From assembly GCA_009829735.1 (NCBI GenBank), contig CM020618.1:24103346-24167345 (forward strand): a stretch of DNA of 64,000 nt. Reading direction: 5' to 3'. The notes beneath the pieces were generated by a model that saw only the letters and a program-made list of their open reading frames with translations, did no database searches and had not been told where the DNA came from. Positions 34,501 to 44,300 of this stretch are shown piece after piece; the stretch's first letter is position 1; each line of letters starts with the position of its first letter. The DNA is from Pyropia yezoensis (lineage: Eukaryota > Rhodophyta > Bangiophyceae > Bangiales > Bangiaceae). The position numbers were made by a program, and so were the translations under genes.

Positions 34501-35280
34501 TTTGCGGCCATCCCCCCCGTGGCGGGTCTGGTGCCACAGACGGCTGAGCGGTACTCTCGGCTTCGACCGCTGGGCTCGGCTAACGGCACAGCGGTACCGC
34601 CGGCACTCGTAGGCAGCGGCGCGGGGGCCGCGCCACCGCGCACGACCAACCCTCAATTCAATAACATGGTCAAGATAGTGGCGCGGGTGACCAAGCGCCC
34701 GCCCTGCTGGTCGTACTCGTGTTCCCTGCCGGAGGGGAACACCCGCATTGCCCTCAACGACCCCGGCTGTTTGACGTCGCCATCTTTCTCGCTCGACGGC
34801 ATCCTCACTGGCACCTACAATCTGAAGCTGAGGCCCGGCGTGGGCCCTGGCGTGGGCTGCTTTGATTTGTGGTCCCCGCCCGAGCAGGCGGCCACCCTCC
34901 GCCACGCGCAGACGGCCTACTTTTTCGCCATTGTGCTGGCGCAAGTGGCGTGCCTGCTCGCCTGCAAGACTCGGTCCGCCACCCTCCTCCGGCGGCGGGC
35001 GTGGGCGAACCGGGCCGTCAATGTGGCGCTTGTCATTGAGGCGGCCATTGCATTGACGTTGGTCTACGCGCCGGCCCTGCAGCACGGCCTCGGCACTGCC
35101 CCGCTGCTCGTCGTCCACCTGCTGCTGGGCCTCCCGTTTGTCAAGCTAATCCTCCTGTACGACGAAGCCCGCAAGGCGTCTGTGCGGATGGGAGAAAAAG
35201 TGGAGGCTCGTGGAGGGGCTGGGCCGCGTAACTGGCGCGAGCGGTGGGGTGTGTGGGTGAAAAATATGACCGTCGCGTAG
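31504..35280 (+). CDS. P2C-type P-ATPase (Na+/K+-ATPase alpha-like cation pump)
   Basis: A single-exon protein of 1,258 residues. The ATG at 31504 is followed by the P2C/P2D N-terminus (G-L-S-S-x-E-A). Motifs in order: T204-G-E-S (actuator), V-A-N-V-P-E327-G-L in M4, phosphorylation site D369-K-T-G-T-L, K539-G-A-P-E-R-V (nucleotide site), M-V-T-G-D-H and T776-G-D-G-V-N-D. Further on come T-S-N-V-P-Q847 in M5 and C-I-D872-L-G-T-D876 in M6. The C-terminal half (T-A-Y-F-F-A-I-V, C-K-T-R, Y-D-E-A-R-K) matches Na,K-ATPase alpha closely, so this is an ATP-driven Na+ or H+/K+ exchanger of the plasma membrane. Two oddities: the residue equivalent to Glu779 is Gln847, and the M7-M8 extracellular loop (about 940-1130) is some 150 residues longer than in animals and Cys-containing. 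A beta subunit is not seen nearby. Confidence 0.95.
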   Translation: MESPVAPPPPPPWWEHTVSQGDVAHRLHTDLATGLSSAEAAVRLAKAGPNALTPPPRPPWYVALLAHFSDFFSLLLLGAAALCVLSWAMEQGQGAATVVDAGEEGPVVGSDVDLYLAAFLVAVVVATSVFGWVQSARSESLLRSFENVLPPMAVALRDGAARSVAARDLVVGDVVLVKAGDKLPADVRLVAVGGGFAVDNSALTGESEPQARIGGPIVDGGGAEGDALEAANLAFFGTLAVDGAATAVVVRTGDGTLLGHIAALTSGAGSSLPPTALQRDMDTFVLSVAAASIALGVVFFIVGMAVGVSFLTNLVLSIGMVVANVPEGLIATVTVSLTASARRMAGRCVVVKRLEAVEVLGGATVIASDKTGTLTANCMRVGHVRTGVAAAATDGAAAPRVAAVPRDGVEVDLLADDALAAYASSVSPSSSVPATTAALLTGAAVCSTAVFDYDDGAAASGAHGGLSSPVIPGAPPAQRRVLGDASEAALLRFSDTVMDVAAVRASFPTIASVPFSSAHKYMVTVHPMAGGTSLRVYMKGAPERVLARCTSAVQGDRPGLEVAPLSEGGRSTVAAAVERMAAAGERVLGFAVRDLSPQEAARIFPSAGGGMDYRSLARPGAQPVEVVAAGIPVDEMAWVGAVGLLDPPRPAVPHAIARCRRAGIRVVMVTGDHAGTAESIARAVGIISDDDAAGGERGDTAASIKEHDVENSLTTHTPGPRHWAVYTGADVATMTSEAAWDEALSHEQLVFARTSPAQKLTIVQALQARGDIVAVTGDGVNDAPALRAANVGVAMGLSGSDVSRDAADIVLLDDNFASIVNGIEEGRLIWDNLRASIAYTLTSNVPQLVPFLLLAILGLPLPITTILVLCIDLGTDIFPAIALAYEPAEGDLMARPPRPSGPGADPLVNRRLLCWSLAQIGILQTAAGLYAYIVVFNDYGLSPSLLPGLARGGHFAASALASQRWLVTERERPTGRAFDRSWFTAAPSLAGVRSPYQPYFAAIPPVAGLVPQTAERYSRLRPLGSANGTAVPPALVGSGAGAAPPRTTNPQFNNMVKIVARVTKRPPCWSYSCSLPEGNTRIALNDPGCLTSPSFSLDGILTGTYNLKLRPGVGPGVGCFDLWSPPEQAATLRHAQTAYFFAIVLAQVACLLACKTRSATLLRRRAWANRAVNVALVIEAAIALTLVYAPALQHGLGTAPLLVVHLLLGLPFVKLILLYDEARKASVRMGEKVEARGGAGPRNWRERWGVWVKNMTVA

Positions 35281-36655
35281 GGGTGGGGTAGGAATTGGGA
35301 GAGGGCGCGCAGGGACAGGTACTTGTTTGCCCTCTGGGCGCTGATCTGTGCTGATCAACATGCTCGCGGTCAGCATACATAACTCGCGGAACGTACTGCT
35401 CTCCGTACGCAGCACAGCTCTGAACACACGAAAAGCGCGTCATCGAGTCCGAGGGTGTCCATGACAACTGTCCACTGCTTCTTCGCACGTGTACAAAAGG
35501 GCAAAAATATCAGATCACTGCGTATCCGGCTTCTGGAGATCTCCAACGGGATGGTCGAGGGCGCAGGCCGCGACCCTCAGAACCCCTCTGTTCCAGCTGC
35601 CAATGAGCGGTCGAGCAAGCACGCAGTTCAGATGTTGCGACTGCAGGGCAACGCGCGGGAGGCGGTTTGACCGGGCCTGCGTCGACGCCCCCTTGCAGAT
35701 TGACCCCAATAGCCAGTGTTGCTCGTCGTCGTCTATTGGTCGTATTTACACCGGATACGTTGCGACCTTAAGGAGGGGCGCTCGCCCCAATTGGCCAGCG
35801 CCCTCCCGTTTGAGTGCCCGCCCAGTGGCTGCTGGGGCCGCGTGAGCCAAGCCCGACGCGCGCGCTGGCGCGCTCCCCCTCCGACCAGCGTGACATTCGC
35901 GGTTTTTGAGCCGTTAGTGGGGGGGGGGGGTTGTAGCCGGCGGCAAGACAGAGGACTGCGCGCGCGCGCGCGCCCTAACAAGTGCCTTTGGCTGGCGCGT
36001 CGCGTCGTCTCACTTAGCCTACGGGCGACCACTCGAATGCAATCGCAGAGAGGGGGGGCGGGCTGCGGGGGACGTGCACGGGCGTCCGACGCCCATCCCC
36101 CTTCCGCTCACCCGCGCGCGCTTCTGAGTGGCCACCCGCCCGCCGCGCGCCGACCGCGTTGGCGGCAGCGAGTGGCGGTGTGCGGTGCTCCCTGTGGTGG
36201 CGCCTCCATCCCGCGTCGTCCCGTGGGCCGCGCTCCCACCCGGGCGCCCGCGTGCAGTGCCCGCCGCACCGCACGCGCGCCCTTGCGTCCGAGACGAGTG
36301 GGGGAGGGGGAGGGCGCTTGTCGACGCGTGCCGCTGCTGGCGGGGGGGGGGGGGGGGGGAGGGCTGCGCGCTGTCGGCGCACGTGCAGCGGCTGGGCGGG
36401 GTTTTGGTGGACGCGCGTGGTGGTTTCAGTCATCGGTGGTCGAGGAGGACGAGGAGGGGGGGCCGGGGGGGGGGGGGGGGGGTGGCAGGGGAGGGTGTGG
36501 TGGGGTGGGGGGGCGTTGGCCGGAGGCGGAGAGGCTGCGGCTGGCGGTGGCTGGCCGAGCCGAGTTGGGTGATTGTGGAGGCTTGACGTGACCCATTGGC
36601 GGCGGATCGGGCTGCATCGCGGCGGCGGCCGGGTGGCGTGACCTCGGCGGTGGCC
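35281..36655. other. intergenic region upstream of the NF-YC gene
   Basis: About 1.4 kb. The first 500 bp are of balanced composition (possible 3' UTR of the ATPase, with AT-rich patches around 35340-35400). The rest is GC-rich, with alternating GC repeats near 35955 and G-runs at about 36340-36360 and 36465-36485. I see no gene. Confidence 0.5.
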
Positions 36656-37788
36656 ATGGCCGGCGGCGGGACCAATGGTGGGGGCGGCGGCGCTGGGGGC
36701 AACCCGGCCGCGGCGGCGGCGGCCGCGGCGGCAGCGGCGGCGGCAGCAGCGCCCGCCGGGAGCGCCCCCCCCCCGGCCATAAGCGCGGGGGGCATGCCCC
36801 TCCCGCCGGGCATGATGCCCCCAGAGGCGGGCATGTTTGGCATGCCCCCCCCCGCGCAGCCGCCCATGCCTGCACAGTACCGCCCACCGGCGGCGACGAC
36901 GCACGTGCAGCAGTCACACGCGCAGCAGGGGGCGCAGGTGCTTGACGCGCAGCTGACGACCTTTTGGACAGAGCAGCAGACAGAGGTATGGGCTGCTTCC
37001 TGACTGCGCCTCTATTTGTTACTGAATTCTTGTTCGTGTTCTTCTATCGCGTTCTCGACTCGTGGACTCTCGCTTGTTTTGCAGTTGTGGTGTGTGTTGT
37101 CCGAGGCGGTGTCTCTTTCCAGACCGCTCCCTTTTGATGGTGGGTGGCGCATGCCGGCTGTGTGTCCACTGGACCATCGAAGCCGCTCAGCCACTGACCC
37201 GCAACGAGTGCATTTCTGGTGTGGTCGGCCACCGTCGCTATGATGTCCTACCACTGTATGGTTCTGCTTGGGATGTTTGTGTTGTCCAACCGTTTTGTGG
37301 GAGGCTTGCAGGTGGAGCAGGCGACGGATTTTAAGAACCACCTGCTGCCGCTGGCGCGCATCAAGAAGATCATGAAGTCGGACGAGGACGTGCGTATGAT
37401 TTCCGCCGAGGCGCCTGTGCTGTTTGCCAAGGCATGCGAAATGTTCATCCTGGAGCTGACATTGCGTGCATGGGCGCAGACGGAGGAAGCGAAGCGACGC
37501 ACTCTCCAGCGGTCGGACATCTCGGCGGCCATCCAAAAGACGGACATTTTTGACTTCCTCATCGACATTGTACCCCGAGACGAGCCAAAGAAGGAGGCCA
37601 GCGGTCCTGTGGCTGGCTTCCCCGGCGCCGTGCCGGGTGCTGGGGTGATGCCGCCTGGGGCGCCGCCGGTAGGCGGGTACTACGGTATGCCCAACGCCGG
37701 TATGCCGTACTTGTCCCAGCCTGATCCGTCGGCGGCAGCAGCCATGATGTACCAGCAGCACCAGCAGCAGCAGCAACAACAATTGATG

Positions 37789-37826
<38 letters not shown>

Positions 37827-38124
37827 ACAGCCTGGTCAGCAATCCGGCCAGCAACAAATGTACTATGGCGGGGCGACGAACGCTGCGGGTGGGGCAGGTG
37901 GCATGTACGGGGCGGCAAACCAGGCGGCCATGGCCAACAACCCCAACCTGCAGCAATTTATGCGGCTACAGCAGCAGCAGCAGCAGCAGCAGATGTTCCT
38001 GCACCACCAGCAGCAGCAGCAGCAACCATACCAGGCTTTCAACGGCCATTACAATTCTCTTCTGCCTGACGGCCAGCAAGGGCAGCCTGGCGCACCACCT
38101 GCGCAGCCGCCGCCGCAGCAGTAG
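36656..38124 (+). CDS. NF-Y subunit C (HAP5, CCAAT-binding factor) (2 exons)
   Basis: Exons 36656-36985 and 37312-38124 (GT-AG intron, phase 0) give 380 residues. The start is the first in-frame ATG and has good context (GCCATGG). The N-terminal 95 residues are Gly/Ala/Pro/Met-rich. The histone fold spans about 95-205: [41 protein letters not shown] and [12 protein letters not shown]. This matches NF-YC nearly residue for residue. The protein would pair with NF-YB and recruit NF-YA to CCAAT promoters in the nucleus. The C-terminal 170 residues are a Gln-rich activation region encoded by CAG/CAA repeats. The intron lies just before the conserved T-D-F-K-N-H segment. Confidence 0.96.
37750..38030. 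repeat. CAG/CAA repeats encoding poly-Gln of NF-YC
   Basis: Several CAG-rich blocks (about 37750-37840, 37970-37992 and 38009-38025), interrupted by CAA and ATG, all in frame. Confidence 0.85.
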
Positions 38125-41015
38125 CCGCCGTGTTGGGGCCTAGACGGTGGCTTGCCTAGCTGGGTGGCCACTCGTATCGTGGGTGTGGTATTTGCGTTGC
38201 CAAGGTGCTGCGTCGGTGGTGGTGGCGTGCGGGACGTGAGGCGAGCTCGTCGGCGACCTGGGTGCATCACGTTGCTGTATTGGTTGCAACTGAGCCGTGG
38301 TGTGCGGGATGCGCAGCCACTGCGTTCGTGGCTGAGTCCCAGTGCTCCTGCGTCACGGCGTGGTTTCATTGCTGTCCGTGAACCCTGTTTCTGCCATGCT
38401 GAGCTCGCACCAGTCCGCCTTTGAGGAATCACCGATTGGACATATGCCACGGCTGTGGTGATTGATGTCGCTCCTATCGACAGATTGGAAGCTTGAGCTC
38501 CCCGCGGCGTCTGGCTAGTGCCCCCCTCTCTTCTCTGGGTGGTGTTTTGTATTGCGCTCGTCGTTGTCATGCTCTCCTCTGCGCTATTCGTGTGTGCCTT
38601 GAAGCCCTTGTTTTTTGTGTCTCTGTCTTGTCGTCTCCCTTTGATGATGTCCCGCGCCCTGCTTTTCTGCCAGATTGCAAGTGCGGGCGGGCGTGCTTGC
38701 TGGGCTCTCTTCTTTCTTCCCTGTCTTTTCGTTTTCTGCTCTCGGAGTGTGGTGGGTCTGGCAGTCGTACAGAAAGAGCTCCACTTGGCTTTCCCTCCCG
38801 CGACCCTGATGGTCACAGGTGCAAGTGTCACCTTTCGCTGCTAGTTGACCGTGACACTCCTCAGAGCAGCCCGTGTCGTGCGGGTAGTTGCGAGAGGGTG
38901 AAAGAAACTGGTGGTATGGACAGAGGCGGGTGGGCCGGAGCGAGCAGCCGCTCAGCGCTTTGACGTCGACCAGCGCCTGTTCTGCGTATTCGATCGTGAT
39001 AGGTGGTGATGAGTTGGAAAATAAACAGTCAAGCCGGTCCTACACAAGCAGCTACTCCTTACGGGTCCTCGCCGGCTATGTACGCCGACCGAGCGAGAGT
39101 CCCAGTCCAGCCAGAGGCGATTCACAAGAGGACCACGTGTGACCAACAGGCGCCGCGCAGGGGCTGCCGCTCCTCGTCGCTGCAGCGGGGAGGGGCTCCC
39201 CGTACTCGATCGGCCGAGGAGCGGCAGCAGATAGCGGCGGCTCGGGCCGCCGCCGCCACCCCACCCTGCAGGCCCTCCGAGAAGAGCATCTCCGAGTAGA
39301 GCCGATGGGAAGGGGCGGCAGCGGCAGCTTAGTGGTGATAAAGCCGGGACCGACCACAAGCCTGTTTCACGCCGGAAAAGCTGTGTGCGGCTAGTGCAAC
39401 AGGCCCTGCCGGCTGAAACGACGGTGAAACGACCTCGAATCTTGGTGGCTAAGGCGACTCAAAGAAGGAGGAAGTTCGACAAAGTGCGTCCTGTTAAGCT
39501 AACGCATCGCTAATAGATGGATAAAGAGTACCGATTAAGTGCCTGAAACTCCAATAAGAAACACCAGTCGCCCGTAGACACAACAGGTACAGCTGCCGGC
39601 TACCCCCGCCGTCACCCCCGCCGACCACAGCCGCAAGTCACTGCTGTCCGCCTTTGCTGTCGGCAACAGCTGCAGGCCACCGTCGCCGGCCACCGCCGCC
39701 GGCCACCGCCGCCGGCCAACCCCGCCAGCCACCCCCGCCAGTCACCGCCGCAGACCACCCCCGCAGGCCGCCGCTGTCCGGTGCGTCCGTCTGGCAGATC
39801 CCCAAGGGAGCGGTCGACATGCACCACCTCGGGGACAGGTGGCCACCCCCGCCGGCCACCCCAGCCAGCCACCGCCACAAGCTCCTACTGCCCGCCACCC
39901 CCGCCGGCCAGCCCCGCCGACCACAAGCCGGAACCACCGCTGCCGGCCACTCACGCAAGCCTCTCTCGCAGGTCACTGCCGCCAGCCATCGCCGCCGACC
40001 ATCGCCGCCGACCATCGCCGCCGGCCACCGCCGCCGGCACCCCCACTGGTGCACCCTCGCGGGTCACCCCTACCGGGTACCCAACCCCGCCGGCCAACCT
40101 CGCCAACGAACGCCGCAGCCGCCGGCAAACCCCGCAGGCCACCGCCGCAGTCCCCAGCGGCATGTCATTGCCGCAGGCCAACCCCGTCAGCTCCCCCCGC
40201 CGGCCACCGCCGCAGGCCACCCCGGCCACATCGTCGGTCGCAGCGACGAGGGGGGGGAGGGGAGGGAATGGGGGGGGGGGGGGGGGGGGGGTTGGGGAGG
40301 TGGAGCATGGCGGGGGGACGATTCGTCGTACAGCTTGTCGCGGGGGGACGCCAACGCCTGATCAGCGTGGTGCCCATGTGCCTAGCATTGCGTACACGTG
40401 ACGATTGCAGTGAAGGGAGCACTAACGCTAACACTCACCTGTGGAGTGTCTGTTTATTTCTTCGCAATGGCTCAGTTGCCTCCGGCAATCCGTCCCGACT
40501 TCTTGTCGGAGGGTGTGGGTCGACAAACAGGGGCTTCGCAAGTCTCATCAGACTACGAAGTGTGCTCTACAGTCCCAACAACACCAGGTCAGATGCCAGT
40601 GGGGCCGCCTATTCCAGGGGTACTTCCTCTTAGTTCGGGCCGAGCACGCCTAATCGCAGCCTGCAACCGACGTGCTGCCACGGCCAAGTGCTTGTGAGAT
40701 GCTTGTCAAGTGTTGTTGGATGGTCCTGAAATACGTAAGAACACACTTTTTTTACATCTTCTGGTACGCACCGTCGCTGCGCGTCTTTTCATACCATCAT
40801 AATCGTGTGGGGGCGACGTCTAGGGGCATTGCACAAGCCACAAAGAAGAGGACAATAAAAAATCGGCCTGTATGGGGGTGTGGAGGGGGATTCAGGGGGC
40901 CAGTTGACAAGCCGCGCACAAGCTTTTCCGGCGAGACGGGCTTGTGGTGGATCCCGGTTTTAGCACCACTGCGCAAGCGGGGTTCCGCTCGGCAAGAAAA
41001 GAGCAGCACAGTGGT
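38125..41015. other. 2.9-kb intergenic region with GCCACC minisatellite
   Basis: After the NF-YC stop, about 900 bp of T/G-rich balanced sequence may include its 3' UTR. A degenerate minisatellite covers about 39630-40245, followed by G20 near 40271-40290. The rest up to the MITE at 41016 is AT-richer. No protein family is recognised in any frame. Confidence 0.5.
39630..40245. repeat. degenerate GCCACCGCCGCCG minisatellite
   Basis: About 600 bp built from variants of GGCCACCGCCGCC and GCCACCCCCGCCA, in units of roughly 12-15 bp. Because the unit is not a multiple of three, the same Pro/Ala/His or Trp/Pro/Ala peptides appear in several frames of both strands. Confidence 0.75.
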
Positions 41016-41300
41016 CACGCCCAGTTAAGGGCGGACATCTGGGTCAGAACGGATGTATCTCATTGGTTGAAAACTCTCCACTACACCGAGAAAAAGCGCA
41101 GAGAGACGCGCCAGACAGGCACCAACGGGTACCTGGAGACAGACTGGCGCAAGAGAAACAGAGGAACCCTATACCATAAAAAGCGCTATGAGTTATCCAG
41201 TTTTATGCGCGTTTTTTTGTGCCCTGAACTGCTGTGCTTCACGCTGCTTCATGGGGTAGCAAGCCAGACGTCCGCAAACAGATACTCTTAACTGGGCGTG
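41016..41300. mobile_element. 285-bp MITE of the CACNCCCAGTTAAG family
   Basis: Inverted ends CACGCCCAGTTAAG and CTTAACTGGGCGTG are flanked by a perfect TGGT duplication at 41012-41015 and 41301-41304. The inner GCGGACRTCTGG box is 1 bp inside AGTTAAG at the left (spacer 41030) and 11 bp inside at the right (spacer 41276-41286). It has no coding capacity and lies 52 bp from the transposase-bearing element at 41353. Confidence 0.92.
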
Positions 41301-41352
41301 TGGTCGTCTCGCGACTACTGCCGCGACACCCGTGGCGGGCTGGGGACCGCCA

Positions 41353-44300
41353 CACACCCAGTTAAGACCCCCTCTGAGCGGTCATAGAGGTTTTCGAAGG
41401 ATTGCCAGCGCTCCATTGGCGACCGGTAAACATCTGAGGGGTCTGAGCCCACTGATTGGTGGCAGCACAGAATATCAGCAGGAACACTGAAGAAGCTCCG
41501 AAGTCGGAAACGTGGCTTCATGCACCCCGCCAGATTGCTCGAGTGGGGGCGCCCTGCTTCAATTCATGGACACTTGACGGTGCTGGTGCCCCACTTTAGA
41601 GAGTTTCCGTGATGAATGATTCAAACGGCTCCAGGCCTTTCACGGCCGCGACTGATTGACTTGGCCGTTTCGCAGGAGTCGACTCGCTATGGATCCACAC
41701 CTCAGGAGGGGGGGGGATTCACGCGCGGCGCACACACCAGGTGACTCCCTCGCCCTTCTCAGTGACTGCGCAGGGAGCATACATGCACAATGAGTGCGGC
41801 TGGAAATTCTTCACCAACTGCGAGACCTCATAGCGAACCCAGTCAAGGTGCATAGGCAGGAGAGAGGAATAGGGCCTCGTAGCGAAAAAGTGAGCAACGG
41901 TTCCAGGGGTTCCAATGGGACAGGAAGAATCAGCAAGTCATCGCGCATCCGCTCATACTTGCACCTGTCCAAGAAACGCGGCGCACACGACCGTTCTTGC
42001 GCTCCAAAGACAGTACAGGTCCGGTTGATATCGCTTTCAGCCGTATTGACGCCAGCTGGCTACCTCTTACGTTCGGTGTGGCACAGAGGCCTACTTTTGT
42101 CTCGGGTGGAAGACGTTCCTGGGCGCTGGTTCGACTGCATCGGCAAAGAATGCGCTCAGAGTGCCCGCATGCCCGGACTTGGTGGTGCAGCCCCCGCGGT
42201 TACAGTCAATCCCCGATGCTGGGGCGTCCTACATAGTGCCATGTGGCACTATAACGAGTTGATCGACGACCGCAATCGTCAGAATATTTTCTGATACGAT
42301 TGACTACTGCCCGGTCGACCGAGCCTCAAACTTGTAAACATTGGAGGTGGTTATCAACTAATGAAAGTCCGAAAAGATCCGACCGTGCGGGGAGGTGCCG
42401 CTGACGCGTGCCGTCGCCGGCCCCCCGTGCCGCCGTCTCCACCACCGCCATCCCCAGCGCGTGACGTCGCCCACCCCCCGCTCTTCTCTGTCGCTGCCCT
42501 GCACCTGCCGGAACGCCCCGGCCGGTCTTTCCCATCCCCGGGATCATGGCAGGCCCCAGTCACCCAGTCGCGCCGTTGTTGGACCGGATTGCGCGCGGAT
42601 CGCTGGCTGACCTGCAACGTATCGCTCGCGACCTGCTATCACTTTCGCCGGCCGACATCATGGCAGACCTGACACAGGGAGCTGCGCGGGGCGGAGGCAC
42701 GGCTCAAGGAGCCTGTGGCACGCATGGAGAAACACCGGCTCGCGGCGCGAGCGCGGCGGCGGGGCGATCCGCGACAGACGACCGCATGCTGGAGCGGCCA
42801 CCTATCGGCATCGTCGAATCGCTGCGTGACGGCGCGGAGGCAACCGTTGGTCCAATGACTGCTCAGCGCGACGCACCTGGTGTCAGATCTGACGTGGGGG
42901 GCCATCTGGCATCCCCGCTCAGTGCCACAGTCGCGGCGGCGGAGGCAGCGTTCGCGGTCATCTGTCCTCATCTAGTGGACGCCGCTCGGGACGGGATCCG
43001 GGCGGCTGCTCGAGCCGCCGCAGCCGTCGTGGTCCATTTTCGGATTGGCGACACGTCAGCTGTCGCGGAGGACGCGGATTCAGACGGAGGGGCCCAAGAG
43101 CGGGGGGGGCGCGTTGCTGACTCCCCTTTCGCGACGGCACATGATCGGGCGGTCGAGCCAACGGCAAGCCCGGCCAGGCATGTGGGTGGCGCGCGTCGGC
43201 CTGCGGCAGCGCGGCCCGGGAGAGGTGGGCTACGTGGCGCTGCAGTGCGTTCAGGCGGGGTGCCGCGCGCTCACGTCACCATGCGGCACAGACTGATGAT
43301 TATCTGCCTGCGCAGCGCGGGGATGACTTTCTCCCAGGTGCAGAAGGAGCTGCCCATCTCCATGTGCCCTCGAGCCATTAGAAACACGTGGTACCGTCGT
43401 GAGAGGTATCTTGCCGCGATGCGACTGGATAGTGTGGACCTGAGCTCGGCACGTTTTCGGTCTGCCCTGCACCCCGCCCTTGACGCTGCATTGCTGAGCT
43501 GGTTCCTTGCTGTCCGGGCATGCGGCCGTCGCACCGTACCGGTCACTGTTGAGCTGTTGAAGGGTCGGGCGAAGGAGATTGCGGAAGAAATGGGGCTTAC
43601 GGACTTTCGGGCGTCCACGGGCTTTGTCTGCCGGTGGGCTAAGCGGCATCACGTCAGGAGCATCGCACTCGTGGGTGCTGCTGCGTCAGCGGACCGCAGT
43701 GGCACGGTTGCTGAGATGGACGCCCTCCGACAGGTACTCCGTGGGGTTGAGCCCCGTCTCATCTATAATATGGATGAGACGGGGCTCTTCTACCGCTGCC
43801 TCCCTTACCGCTCGTACGTCACTGCGAGGGAGCGGAGGACGGCTCGTGGCTCCAAGGCAATGCGGGCCAAGGACCGGGTGACGGCGGTTCTGTGTGTGAA
43901 TGCGGACGGGTCGCACAAGCTGCCTATTGATGTCATTGGCAAGGCAGCGCGGCCGCTGTGCTTTCGTCCGCCGGCCGCGCCCTGCCCCGTGCCTTACTTC
44001 AGCCAGACCAACGCATGGATGGACGGGCCTACCATGGCGGCCTGGTTCAGGACCGTGTTTGTGGCGGAGGTACGCCGGGTCACCACGGAGCCGGTATACC
44101 TCATTATGGACAATGCTCCATCTCATGGCGTTTTACGGGAGGACGGTGTGACTGTGCTGTGCCTTCCCCCCAACACGACATCCATCTACCAGCCGCTCGA
44201 CATGGGAATTGTCTCCGCCGTCAAAAGACGCTACAAGTCCCGTCTTCTTCGCAAAGTTCTACAAGAATTGCGGTCGCAGCTCGCCGCCGGGGCGCCGCGT

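Noticed and set aside
39654-40361. 235-codon Pro/Ala/His-rich frame
   Set aside because: Generated by the 12-15-bp minisatellite and mirrored in other frames.
42235-42254. 20-bp inverted repeat ATAGTGCCA/TGGCACTAT inside the autonomous transposon
   Set aside because: Short, with no terminator or binding context in a eukaryotic setting; not enough to call a feature.
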